64,000 nucleotides of DNA. Source: CAZGCA01 sp964524145 (lineage in GTDB: Bacteria > Hydrogenedentota > CAZGCA01). Each line of letters starts with the position of its first letter. The first letter of the stretch is position 1. Positions 44,239-53,505 of this stretch are shown here, in pieces. Under the pieces are notes generated by a model, which was not told the DNA's origin, ran no database searches, and saw only the letters and a program-made list of their open reading frames with translations. Location: positions 28,506-92,505 of the forward strand of contig CAZGCA010000009.1 in NCBI GenBank assembly GCA_964524145.1. Reading direction: 5' to 3'. The position numbers and the translations under genes were made by a program.

Positions 44239-46116
44239 TCAGTCCTTGCCGGCTTCGTCTGCCAGCAGACCGAAGACCTTGACGTCGTGAAACGTGCCGC
44301 GGTGCCAGATACAGTCGCGGATGGTTCCTTCCTCTTGGAAGCCGATCGCTTCGTACAACTCGTTGTATTCGGGCTCGGATACCATCGAGTAGGCAAACAA
44401 CTTGTTCAGCCCTTGCACCTTGAACAGATTGCGTAGCATGGTTCTGGCTGCGGTACGCGTCGACTTCTTCGCCAGCAGTTCCGGATCGGAGAAGAGAATC
44501 GCTATCTCGGCGTTGCGCCACGGCACGTTGGGCCTGAGCCGCACAACGCCCAACGGCTGGTTGTCCCTGTCGAGCATCATGAACTCGCGCACGGTCTGCT
44601 CGGATTTCTCGCTCTCCTTCTCCCGTTCGTAGGCCGATTTGGGTCCGAGCGCGTCTTTGAGCGAGTACGTGTTGAGGTTCCGCGTTTCCCACTCGCTCAG
44701 TATAGGGAAATCCGCGGCCCTTACCGGACGCACCCTCATTGAACCGGTCCGCACTGCCCTGGCGGCACCGATGGCTGCCGCGGGAGACCACGTGGCGCTC
44801 ATCACGAACCCCGCGTCCGCGAGCGTATTGAACGTGACGACGCTGAGCTCCATCAGGAACCGTTCCAGAGCGCACTGCTCCTTCCACGGTTCGCCAAGAT
44901 CGCCGGTTTGTTTCAGAGCAGCCGCCGGACAGCCGGCAGCGCAGAAGTTCCTGGCCCAACACAGGTTGCATTGAGTCCTGTCCTTTGTGCTCAGGCTGCC
45001 GAACTGTCGCGCAAGCTCTGCGTCAAATCCGTCTTCGCCCAGGCTGCCCAGAGATGCCGTGCCTGTCTCGGCCAAGACGGCACACGGGTATATCCCGCCT
45101 TGCGGGCTGAAGGCGATCCTGTCTACGACCGCACCGCACCGGCGCAAGGTCCGTTCGCCGTTGAGTATCTTCTTGAAGTTGGCTGCGAAGGGGTCGAGCC
45201 GGTATATCCGGCCCTCGAGCAACGACTTCGCGTAGCTCTGTGCCAGCACCTTGAACGCCTGTCGGGCCGCGTCAAGATCCAGCCCTCTGTCCTGCAGATA
45301 GAAGTGGTGCGTCTCGATGACGATATCACGGAAGCCCGCCTCGACGAGGCCTTCAACGGCACCGGCCAGGTCGCACTCGAGCGGGCGTATGGTCGCCACA
45401 CATCTCGCGCCCGACATCGTCCTCTTCGGCAGGGCACGGGCCACCCTCTTCAGGCCCACGCCGTCCTCGACCCTGTCCGCGGACAGCCTCGCCATGAGCT
45501 TCTCAATATCGTCACAATCTTTGAAATCCACCGAGAACCCGATGTCATGTTGTCCAAGCGGATCGTTCTTCCGCACCTTCGCCTTCAGGCGCGAGACAAC
45601 CAGCCGAAATGCGAACTTTTTGCCGAACTTCGATTCGGCGTCCTGCGCACGGGCGCACAGCGCCTTCAACAGGTCGTGGTTCCGGACGCCGCCCGGAGCC
45701 ACGAACTCGATGACCAGGTTGTGAACGGCTCCCGAGCGCATGATGGCGAAGTCGAGCGCCGAGAACGCCGTCCCGGTCTCGCTACATTGGCCGTCGTCGC
45801 CCGAAAGCACGATGACCGCGGTGAACTTTGACGGCGCCTCTTTCTTGACCGGATCGGCATCCGGTTCGGGCAGTATATGGCCGCCGGCTTTGAGCAACTC
45901 GAGTTCATCGAGCACTTCACGAACCTCGCGCGGCTCGAACTCCTTGGCCAACTCGTGCAGGATCCTGTTCCGGTGTACCTTGCCGTAGTAGTCAAGTGCG
46001 CGCCACCCGATCGCGTCCAGCTCGAAGACGAACGACGTCTCCGTATCGACAGCAAACATCTTGTCGCCGAGCTTGAACCGATGTATCTTCTCTCGGGTGT
46101 CTTGACTGGGATTCAT
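44239..46116 (-). CDS. PqqD-like / degenerate radical SAM / SPASM / GNAT fusion protein
   Basis: 625 residues. Residues ~8-85 (IHRFKLGDKMFAVDTETSFV) look like the PqqD/RRE-type N-terminus of SCIFF- and quinohemoprotein-type peptide maturases. Residues ~97-330 follow the radical SAM layout (ALDFAIMRSGAVHNLVIEF, KKFAFRLVVS), but the CX3CX2C cluster motif is gone; the only Cys there is C111 in GDDGQCSETG, and GGEP reads APGG. A SPASM region is kept: C337, C355, CNLC (393/396), C402, C406, C425. Residues ~465-620 form a GNAT acetyltransferase (MRVRPVRAADFPILSEWE, YNELYEAIGFQEEG). It is the last gene of the peptide operon, 19 bp after the permease. Likely a peptide-binding scaffold plus acetyltransferase; radical chemistry is unlikely. 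Confidence 0.82.
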   Translation of the reverse strand: MNPSQDTREKIHRFKLGDKMFAVDTETSFVFELDAIGWRALDYYGKVHRNRILHELAKEFEPREVREVLDELELLKAGGHILPEPDADPVKKEAPSKFTAVIVLSGDDGQCSETGTAFSALDFAIMRSGAVHNLVIEFVAPGGVRNHDLLKALCARAQDAESKFGKKFAFRLVVSRLKAKVRKNDPLGQHDIGFSVDFKDCDDIEKLMARLSADRVEDGVGLKRVARALPKRTMSGARCVATIRPLECDLAGAVEGLVEAGFRDIVIETHHFYLQDRGLDLDAARQAFKVLAQSYAKSLLEGRIYRLDPFAANFKKILNGERTLRRCGAVVDRIAFSPQGGIYPCAVLAETGTASLGSLGEDGFDAELARQFGSLSTKDRTQCNLCWARNFCAAGCPAAALKQTGDLGEPWKEQCALERFLMELSVVTFNTLADAGFVMSATWSPAAAIGAARAVRTGSMRVRPVRAADFPILSEWETRNLNTYSLKDALGPKSAYEREKESEKSEQTVREFMMLDRDNQPLGVVRLRPNVPWRNAEIAILFSDPELLAKKSTRTAARTMLRNLFKVQGLNKLFAYSMVSEPEYNELYEAIGFQEEGTIRDCIWHRGTFHDVKVFGLLADEAGKD

Positions 46117-46135
46117 GGGATAACGTCTTATAGCT

Positions 46136-46981
46136 CTAGTAGATACCCAGCGTGCCCTTTACGCGGCTCCATGTTTCCATGAGCGTGAATACTGAAAGCC
46201 CGATGAGCAACCACACCGCGCTGTTGGCTGTCAGGATGAACATGTCTCCCGACTCAATGATCTCCATCAGCGTCGCCCCCTGCACCATCAGCCTGCGTAA
46301 CAACATGACGCCGTGAGCCATGGGAAACGTCTTGACAGCCTTGGCAATGGTGGGACCGTACTGCTCATAACTCGGCAACACTATCAAGAGCAGCATGATC
46401 CGCACGAGTATGGTCAGCTGGCCTATTCGTTTCCACATCAAGGCCAGCCCGCTGAAGATCAGTCCCAACCCCAGCAGGCTCGCCAACGTCATCACAAGCA
46501 CCAGCAGGCAGCTCCACACCGGAACGTTTTGATGGAGACTGAGCGGTGTTATCAGCATGAGCGCAACAAGCAACACGATAACGTAAAACAGTTGCGCTAT
46601 CATCGAGCACACTGCCCTTGCCAGAAAGTTGGTTCTGATGCCTGTCGGGCTCAGACAGATCTGTTCCAGCACGCCGGTCTGTGCCCCGCCCTGGGCGGCG
46701 GATACGAGTACGCCTACCGTGGACATCGTGAACGACCACACAAGGAACCCTATCACCTTATCGGCAGCCGCCTCGAGCGAACCGCCTCCAACGACTTCAG
46801 CGCCGGCGATGAAAATCCCCCAGATCATTATGAACGATATGATAAAGCTCCCGGCAGTGGCCAAGGGATATCGCCTCATGAAGATCAAGGATCTCTTGAA
46901 CTCGGCCTTCATGGTCAGGAGAAACCCCAGAGGCCCGTGCCACTGGGCGAACGGTTCAGCCTGTGCGGTTATCGTTGACAT
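46136..46981 (-). CDS. ABC-2 type transporter permease
   Basis: 281 residues with six or so transmembrane helices in the ABC-2 pattern (LATAGSFIISFIMIWGIFIAG; FYVIVLLVALMLI; SLLGLGLIFSGLALMWKR) and the family TGVLEQICLSPTGIRTNFL amphipathic segment after helix 2. It would form a homodimeric exporter with the adjacent ATPase. I prefer ATG 46981 (GAGGAG 7 nt upstream) to ATG 46996. It overlaps the ATPase gene by 26 bp. In context it probably exports the mature peptides or confers immunity. Confidence 0.88.
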   Translation of the reverse strand: MSTITAQAEPFAQWHGPLGFLLTMKAEFKRSLIFMRRYPLATAGSFIISFIMIWGIFIAGAEVVGGGSLEAAADKVIGFLVWSFTMSTVGVLVSAAQGGAQTGVLEQICLSPTGIRTNFLARAVCSMIAQLFYVIVLLVALMLITPLSLHQNVPVWSCLLVLVMTLASLLGLGLIFSGLALMWKRIGQLTILVRIMLLLIVLPSYEQYGPTIAKAVKTFPMAHGVMLLRRLMVQGATLMEIIESGDMFILTANSAVWLLIGLSVFTLMETWSRVKGTLGIY

Positions 46982-47972
46982 TCTCCTGCTCCTCAATCCC
47001 TGTCAACCTCACAAAGATGTCTTCGAGACGTTGTTCTCGCCGTGTCACGGAGGTCAGAACACCTTCCTCTCTCTTGAAAACCTCCATCAGCTCATAGATG
47101 GTCTCGCTGAGATCCGACTCGCTCCCTTCGAGCATCGCCGTAACCATTATCCCTCCGGCTTCGCCCCGCGCGCTTATTTCCTTGACGGTCGGCATCTCCG
47201 CTATGCCGTCGAGCGACGGCGCATTCGCAAACCTGAATTCGTAGACGTGTTCAGAGAAAAGGTGCCTCAGATTCGACGTGGTGTCCAGAACAACGAGCCT
47301 GCCCTTATGGATGATCGCCACTCGGTCACAGATGTCTTCTGCGACAGCCATGTCATGGGTCGTTACCACAACCGTCTTGTTCTGCTCTTTGGTCAACTCC
47401 CGGACAAGGTTCCGTATTGCCCGGCTCATCTGCACGTCAAGACCGGTCGTCGGCTCGTCAAGAAGCAGCACCGACGGCTCGCTCAGCAGCGCTATCCCAA
47501 CGCTGAGCTTCTGTTTCATGCCGCGCGAGAGGTTCCTGACGGTGACGTCCCTCTTGTCGACCAGGCCGAGGAAGTCTATGATCTCGTCGATGTGCCGGGA
47601 GACGCGTGACGTCGTAATACCCTTGATGTTCGCGAAATACTCGAGGTTCTCCCGCACTGTCAAGGGCCAGAAACAGGTGCGCGTCCCTTCCAGCAGCACC
47701 CCTATCTGTTGGAGCACCTCTTTGCGCTTCTTGTTGACATCGAGCCCGTTGACAAAAACCGTGCCGGCCGTGGGACGCACGAGCCCGCTGATCATCTTCA
47801 CCGTGGTGGTCTTGCCTGCACCGTTCGGGCCCAGTAACCCGAATATCTCGCCGGCTTCAACCCTAAACCCCAACTGGTCAACGGCGAGAACGGACTCCCT
47901 TTTGCAGAATGGTGGTGTCCGGGAGAGCGCAAACGTCTTGAATACTTTGGTGACTGTGTTCAGCTCTATCAT
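46956..47972 (-). CDS. ABC transporter ATP-binding protein
   Basis: 338 residues. Walker A is GLLGPNGAGKTTTVK, the signature is NLSRGMKQKLSVG, Walker B is VLLLDEPTTGLD, and the switch His is in VVVTTHDM. The C-terminal ~100 residues form the extra domain common in drug/bacteriocin-type ATPases. Its ATG overlaps the CPBP protease stop by 4 bp. There is no C39 peptidase domain, so leader removal would need another protease, fitting the adjacent CPBP gene. Confidence 0.92.
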   Translation of the reverse strand: MIELNTVTKVFKTFALSRTPPFCKRESVLAVDQLGFRVEAGEIFGLLGPNGAGKTTTVKMISGLVRPTAGTVFVNGLDVNKKRKEVLQQIGVLLEGTRTCFWPLTVRENLEYFANIKGITTSRVSRHIDEIIDFLGLVDKRDVTVRNLSRGMKQKLSVGIALLSEPSVLLLDEPTTGLDVQMSRAIRNLVRELTKEQNKTVVVTTHDMAVAEDICDRVAIIHKGRLVVLDTTSNLRHLFSEHVYEFRFANAPSLDGIAEMPTVKEISARGEAGGIMVTAMLEGSESDLSETIYELMEVFKREEGVLTSVTRREQRLEDIFVRLTGIEEQENVNDNRTG

Positions 47973-48658
47973 GACCTGCTCGATGCCGTCCCAGGTGCCG
48001 GTTCGAGGCCGACCTGCCGCCTCAGCTCGATGCTCTCCTCGACGAACTCGGTCCAGCGTTTGGTCGACAGGCGAAACCGGATATCAACGTTCCTCACAGC
48101 ATGGATTAAGACTACCAGAACAAGGCTGCCGGTTGCAAGGTACGCGCCACCAAGAATGAGTGAGAAGATGAGAAACTCCACCTTTTGGTGGCGGTCCGTG
48201 AAGGTGTGTTTGTGGAGTACGGTGAAGAATATCGCCGCCACAGGCACCGCCAAGAGCGGCGAGCCCAGCCTCGCAACGAGGTCCTCCTGCACGGTCGCCC
48301 GCCACACAAACTCTTCATAGAAAGCCACGATTACGGCCTGGACCAGCGGCATCGGACGTTTTGCCCAGAACCCCAACGCCTGTCTGAGCCCAAATGTGTA
48401 CTGTACCGTCTCGCGAACAGATCCGTTGGTCAACAGGAGTGAACCGCCAAAGAGGATATGACCGCCCGCCAGCCCGATAATCGCGAACAGAAAGGGGTTC
48501 GAGGTGAAATGCAGGCCGGTTCGACCGTTTAACCAGAACGCGGACACGACAACGGCCAGCCCCAACACGGTGAGCAGGGATCGCAGGTATCTGAACGACG
48601 GCCGCAGCCACGCCGCGGCAACGTACACGAGCATCAGTATGATGAAACTGTCCGGCAC
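47969..48658 (-). CDS. CPBP-family intramembrane metalloprotease
   Basis: 229 residues, multiple transmembrane helices. CPBP/Abi motif 1 is EEFVWR (115-120), motif 2 FTVLHKH (145-151) and motif 3 HAVRN (186-190). The family includes Rce1-like proteases and bacteriocin maturation/immunity proteins. The start is GTG 48658 with AGAGGAGAGCA upstream. Position between acetyltransferases and exporter suggests leader cleavage or self-immunity. Confidence 0.88.
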   Translation of the reverse strand: MPDSFIILMLVYVAAAWLRPSFRYLRSLLTVLGLAVVVSAFWLNGRTGLHFTSNPFLFAIIGLAGGHILFGGSLLLTNGSVRETVQYTFGLRQALGFWAKRPMPLVQAVIVAFYEEFVWRATVQEDLVARLGSPLLAVPVAAIFFTVLHKHTFTDRHQKVEFLIFSLILGGAYLATGSLVLVVLIHAVRNVDIRFRLSTKRWTEFVEESIELRRQVGLEPAPGTASSRS

Positions 48659-48685
48659 TGCTCTCCTCTCGCTGCCATGCCCGCC

Positions 48686-49279
48686 TTATGGCGATGTTTC
48701 CTCATCCAACGCCCGTCCCAGGAACGATTTCTCGAAACGTTCTTTTGTCTGCTCGAACTCGTCTCTCAGCAGGCCGTACCCATACATATCCCAGTACCTG
48801 CCGTCCCGGTACGTGTGGCGGCGGAGTATCTGCTCGCGTTTGGCCCCCGAGCGCTCGGCCATGCGCATCGACCGTTTGTTGAACTCGTAGACGTACGCGC
48901 CGACCCTGTGCATATTGAGTTCTGTAAAAGCGTAATCCATCGCCTTGTAGAGCGCAATGGCACCGTGAATGCGGTTGCGTTTGGCCGCGACGAGGAAAAC
49001 CTCGATCATGGAGTGACGGCTTTTCCAGCTTATCGAATGAAACGTTATGAGACCTATTGGACCATCGTCCCGCGACTCGATTATGAGGTGTATGTTCGAG
49101 TCGTAGATCGACTGCTCGGAACCGAACCGCGACAACACCTGGTCCCTGATATGTTTTGGCGACTGTGTCGGATCGCCGTAAAGAAAGAAGAGGAAATCCG
49201 GGTCGGTCATCCATTCGCTGACGTGTTCCAGGTCTTCTTTCTCGGGTCTTCGTATGGTTACAACCGGTTTCTTGCTCAT
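48686..49279 (-). CDS. GNAT-family N-acetyltransferase (second)
   Basis: 197 residues of the RimJ/RimL-like GNAT group: VTIRRPEKEDLEHVSEWM at the start, GPIGLITFHSISWKSRHSMIEVFL for the central strands and acetyl-CoA pyrophosphate region, YKAMDYAFTELNMHRVGAYVYEFN, then MAERSGAKREQILRRHTYRDG. It uses acetyl-CoA to acetylate amino groups of peptides or proteins. ATG 49279 overlaps the stop of the upstream GNAT (ATGA); a longer upstream frame inside that gene is not used. Likely substrates are the small peptides. Confidence 0.88.
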   Translation of the reverse strand: MSKKPVVTIRRPEKEDLEHVSEWMTDPDFLFFLYGDPTQSPKHIRDQVLSRFGSEQSIYDSNIHLIIESRDDGPIGLITFHSISWKSRHSMIEVFLVAAKRNRIHGAIALYKAMDYAFTELNMHRVGAYVYEFNKRSMRMAERSGAKREQILRRHTYRDGRYWDMYGYGLLRDEFEQTKERFEKSFLGRALDEETSP

Positions 49280-49863
49280 GAGGATATGCCTGTTCCGGAA
49301 ACGCCTCTCGTTCTCTGTACCGGCGTTATTGCCATCCATTCGTCGCGCAGCACTGAAAGCGCAGCCACGCTCAGGTACTCTCCGCCCGCGTACGTGAACT
49401 CCCGCACCACACCCTCCTCAACGAACCCAAGCCGTTTCAAACACTCGACATAGGCTGTCTCGCTGGTCAGCGCCCTCACGAAGACTTTCTCTATGTTCTT
49501 GTCAACTATCAAGTAGTCGACGTAGAGAGCTACGGCTTCCTCGCCGGCGGGTTCGGTAAAGGTGGTGTCGTCAAACATGGCTACCTGCATCTCGGCCGCG
49601 TGTGTCTCCCAGCCTGCGCCCCGCAACGCCGTGCAGCCTATTACCGTGCCGTCCTTGCGTTCGACCGCCAGTGGGAGGTATCCGGCACGCTGACCGCGCC
49701 TGGCGCTCATCATTGCCGCAATCTCGTCGCGAGTCACCTGTCTCACATCACCTCTTCTATCCATGAAGAACGACCGTCTCGCATCCGACATCGACCACTC
49801 GCATATGAGGTCCATGTCGGCATACTCGACAGCCCTGAGATTGACCAGGTTACCTTCTATCAT
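49276..49863 (-). CDS. GNAT-family N-acetyltransferase (first)
   Basis: 195 residues, GNAT fold: LVNLRAVEYADMDLICEWS, GTVIGCTALRGAGWETHAAE, VDYLIVDKNIEKVFVRALTSE, and CLKRLGFVEEGVVREFTYAGG, the last being the typical 'GF..EG..R' end of RimL-like enzymes. It is the first enzyme gene after the precursor peptides, separated from the last of them by the hairpin at 49932-49965. Ribosome binding signal upstream is weak. It is coupled to the next GNAT. Confidence 0.87.
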   Translation of the reverse strand: MIEGNLVNLRAVEYADMDLICEWSMSDARRSFFMDRRGDVRQVTRDEIAAMMSARRGQRAGYLPLAVERKDGTVIGCTALRGAGWETHAAEMQVAMFDDTTFTEPAGEEAVALYVDYLIVDKNIEKVFVRALTSETAYVECLKRLGFVEEGVVREFTYAGGEYLSVAALSVLRDEWMAITPVQRTRGVSGTGISS

Positions 49864-49931
49864 CGGTCACTTACGGCGAGGCGATGGCTGGGCCAACTAC
49901 TCTACCGACCTCTCAACCTACCCAAAACGCA

Positions 49932-49965
49932 GTCGTAGGGAGGCTAACCAACGCCTCCCTACGAC
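49932..49965 (-). terminator. 13-bp hairpin between precursor peptides and enzyme genes (attenuator candidate)
   Basis: GTCGTAGGGAGGC (49932-49944) and GCCTCCCTACGAC (49953-49965) pair perfectly with an 8-nt loop. On the minus strand the stem is followed by TGCGTTTTGGG, a short U tract 3 nt away. Such a partial terminator would let abundant peptide mRNA accumulate while fewer transcripts continue into the enzymes. No other gene end needs a terminator here. Confidence 0.6.
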
Positions 49966-50065
49966 CCTGATATCAGCTCTTCCCATGCCCACCGGAACAG
50001 TGCCGGTAGACGTTGAGAATATCTGACCACTCCCAATTCAGGAGTGTATTTCGCATCCCGCTCGG

Positions 50066-50209
50066 CTAGAAGTCGAACCAATCTTCGAAGATGTCCATCA
50101 CTCCAAAGATGTCGATCTTCTCGATCATCTCCTCGACCATATCCTTGAGATCCTCAAAGATCTCGCCTTCAGCGGGCCCTGTGCTCGTAAGCCCTTTCAA
50201 ATGCTTCAT
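50066..50209 (-). CDS. Precursor-like peptide B (acidic)
   Basis: 47 codons beginning MKHLKGLTSTGPAEGE, then FEDLKDMVEEMIEKID and a C-terminus FGVMDIFEDWFDF. The ATG follows GGAAGGAGGTGACGAC, a near-perfect Shine-Dalgarno. The start MKHL and LT(S)T motif match peptides A and C; the LKDMVEEM block mirrors FKDVLEEW of A. There is no Cys. The acidic amphipathic C-terminal part differs from the cationic core of C, so the three may act as a set. Not recognised as a known family; precursor status is inferred from size, location and leader similarity. Confidence 0.75.
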   Translation of the reverse strand: MKHLKGLTSTGPAEGEIFEDLKDMVEEMIEKIDIFGVMDIFEDWFDF

Positions 50210-50355
50210 GTCGTCACCTCCTTCCGCAGGAATTTTGCAAACTCGCTCGATCCGCCGCCGTCATGCGGCCGTTGACGTATCGCGCTGATACATCTCTTAC
50301 CGCACGCAGTGCATCTCGAGTCGAGTCGGGCTCTCGCTATCGTTATGCCGGTGGC

Positions 50356-50505
50356 TCAGCCGGTAACGGCGCCGCGGGCTTTCTTTCCGGCGATCGCCGT
50401 CAGGACTCCGATAATCAGGTTAATTAACCCAGCGATGTCCTGCGCCGGAACCGGCGACCCGTCTCCCGTAGATCTCACGGTCAGCGGTTTGATATGTCTA
50501 TCCAT
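50356..50505 (-). CDS. Precursor-like peptide C (cationic amphipathic)
   Basis: 49 codons: MDRHIKPLTVRSTGDG, then SPVPAQDIAGLINL and IIGVLTAIAGKKARGAVTG. The ATG follows AGAGGAGGAAGTACCAT. The [KR]HxKxLT start and the PVPA element are shared with peptides A and B. The Gly/Ile/Leu-rich segment ending in KK is a hydrophobic helix with a cationic end, as in helical bacteriocins. No Cys is present. Confidence 0.75.
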   Translation of the reverse strand: MDRHIKPLTVRSTGDGSPVPAQDIAGLINLIIGVLTAIAGKKARGAVTG

Positions 50506-50644
50506 ATGGTACTTCCTCCTCTAACGTTGAGCGCCCTCAAAAGCCCTCTCTCCAGCTTATGCCCTGAATCCCTTGGCATACTCCTAACTCTCATGACTGG
50601 CTGTCGAGGCCGCAGCCTTCCGAATCGTTACCTGCAGCATCCCG

Positions 50645-50682
50645 CACCATCGCTTCGACCTCAGAACAGTCTCGCGATGGTG
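50645..50682 (-). promoter_or_regulatory. 9-bp stem-loop between peptide genes A and C
   Basis: CACCATCGC (50645-50653) pairs with GCGATGGTG (50674-50682) around a 20-nt loop. There is no U tract on the minus strand downstream, so it is more likely an mRNA-stabilising or processing structure than a terminator. Confidence 0.4.
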
Positions 50683-50701
50683 ATTACTATTCTTTAAGCG
50701 A

Positions 50702-50854
50702 TCAGGCGCCCTTCTTCGATGTGAGAAAAGCCCCTATGATCCCGAGCATGTCGATGAGGAACTGAAGGTCCCACTCTTCCAGAACGTCTTTGAAGTCAGC
50801 AGGCACGGGCGTATCCTTCGGCATGGTTCGCGTCATCGGAAGCAGGTGTTTCAT
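50702..50854 (-). CDS. Precursor-like peptide A
   Basis: 50 codons: MKHLLPMTRTMPKDTPVPAD, then FKDVLEEWDLQFLIDML and GIIGAFLTSKKGA. ATG 50854 follows AAAGGAGTGACGCAAGAG; the frame continues 12 codons further upstream but without a ribosome site. MKHL...T, PVPAxD and the hydrophobic Gly-containing C-terminus ending SKK ally it with peptides B and C. No Cys is present. It is the first peptide downstream of the consensus promoter. Confidence 0.72.
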   Translation of the reverse strand: MKHLLPMTRTMPKDTPVPADFKDVLEEWDLQFLIDMLGIIGAFLTSKKGA

Positions 50855-51075
50855 CTCTTGCGTCACTCCTTTCAACTGGGCAAAGCTCAAGTCGCGCTGT
50901 CAACTCCGGGAAAAAGCTGTTTTGCTGATCTTTGACAGGGATGTAATCTTTGCCGTCCGCACTCTCAACCGCCACAGACTCGAACTGGCGGCTTGCCATC
51001 TTCCTCCGGTTGGCCGCACAAACACAGGCACAACCTTGTTACAGACCCCTTTTCTGACCTTACAAATCAAACGTG

Positions 51076-51104
51076 ATTATACCATTTCGCAGGCTGATTG
51101 TCAA
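51076..51104 (-). promoter_or_regulatory. Perfect consensus sigma-70 promoter of the peptide locus
   Basis: On the minus strand TTGACA (51099-51104), a 17-bp spacer and TATAAT (51076-51081) match the consensus at all 12 hexamer bases with ideal spacing. It lies 5 bp beyond the hisC stop. The transcript would start near 51069 and have a ~215-nt leader, containing a 6-bp hairpin (CCGCCA/TGGCGG), before peptide A. Confidence 0.85.
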
Positions 51105-51109
51105 TCACC

Positions 51110-52170
<1,061 letters not shown>

Positions 52171-52174
<4 letters not shown>

Positions 52175-53490
52175 TCCACCCTGATCCTCACTGCACGCGC
52201 ATGGGCGTCGAGCCCTTCAGCCTCGGCAATTCGCACGATCTCTCTCGCGTCCTTCTCGAGCCGTTGTTTCGAGTAGTTCACTATGCTGGAGCGCTTACAG
52301 AAATCAGTCACGCCGAGCGGCGATGCGAACCGCGCCTGGGCCCCTGTCGGCAAGACGTGGCTGGGTCCAGCGATGTAATCACCAACCGGCACGGGCGCGT
52401 TCTCGCCAAGGAAAACCGCGCCGGCGTTGCGGACATCCTCGAGCAGCGAGTCGGGGTTGCGTACCATCAGTTCGAGATGTTCCGGCGCCCTCATATTGCT
52501 CAACCGCACAGCCTCCTCGATGCATTTCGTCACTATGATAGCCCCGTTCCTTCCGAGCGACTCGCGCGCCAGTTCCGAACGCGCCAGCGCGGCCAGCTGT
52601 CGGGCCAACTCGAGCTCGACCGCGTCGGCCAGCTTGGCGGAAGGTGTCAGGAGCACTGCGCTGGCAAGCTCATCGTGCTCGGATTGGGCGAGCATGTCGG
52701 CCGCAACGTAGCGCGCGTCGGCGCTCTCGTCGGCAATAATCACCACCTCGCTCGGGCCTGCCTCCTTGTCTATGGCGACGCGGCCGGATACGGCCCGCTT
52801 GGCCATAGACACGTAGATATTGCCAGGGCCCACGATCTTGTCGACCTGCGGGATCGTGTCCGTGCCGAACGCGAGAGCGGCTATAGCCTGCGCGCCGCCC
52901 ACGCGGAAGACGCGCGTCGCACCGGAAATCTCGGCCGCTGCAAGGATGACGGGATGGATTGTCCCGCCCTCATAGGTTGGCGGCGAGACGGCCACTATCT
53001 CCCGGCAACCCGCAACGCGCGCAGGGATGATAGTCATCAGAACGCTCGATGGGTAATAGGCTCTGCCGCCGGGAACGTACACGCCAACACGCTCGATCGG
53101 CGTGATGCGCTCTCCTAGAACCGTCCCGTCTTTGAACGTTCTTCGCCACGACTTGGGCACGGTCTTCTTCTGAAACTGCTCGATTCTTCTCGCGGCTTTG
53201 CGCAGCGAGCCGAGCAGGGCTCTGGGGCGCACGCTGGCCGTCGCCGCGCGGAGTTCGGCCTCGCCTACCTCGAACCGGTCCGGAGCAAGCTCGACACCGT
53301 CAAACTCGCTCGTGTATTCTGCCACGGCCTCGTCTCCGCGCCGGCGCACCTCGTCAACGATTCGACGGGCCGTCGTTTCGCAGGACTCTTCGCGACCTTC
53401 CACCTCAGGGCCGCGCTCAACCTGGAGCAGAAAGCGTTCGACTTCCTCAGCCCCGCCAGAGGTTCCAGTGTTTAACCGTCGGACTATCAC
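52171..53490 (-). CDS. hisD: Histidinol dehydrogenase
   Basis: A zinc-dependent NAD enzyme catalysing the last two steps to histidine. 439 residues. Family blocks: VGVYVPGGRAYYPSSVLMT, RVGGAQAIAALAFGTDTIP, DKIVGPGNIYVSMAKR, EAGPSEVVIIAD and AQSEHDELASAVLL, the last holding the Gln/His zinc ligands. It is coupled to hisC (ATGA overlap) and 15 bp after murA; a histidine pair embedded behind cell-wall and translation genes suggests cotranscription. Confidence 0.95.
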
Positions 53491-53505
53491 CTGAAATGCT
53501 CCAGC

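Noticed and set aside
49932..49965. Further attC site (contains CTAAC)
   Set aside because: The stem is perfect with no extrahelical bases and CTAAC lies in the loop, so it is a simple hairpin.
50796..50999. 67-codon minus-strand ORF in the peptide leader
   Set aside because: The GGAGG is only 3 nt from its ATG, it overlaps peptide A in another frame, and its sequence lacks the shared leader pattern. A leader peptide is possible but unsupported.
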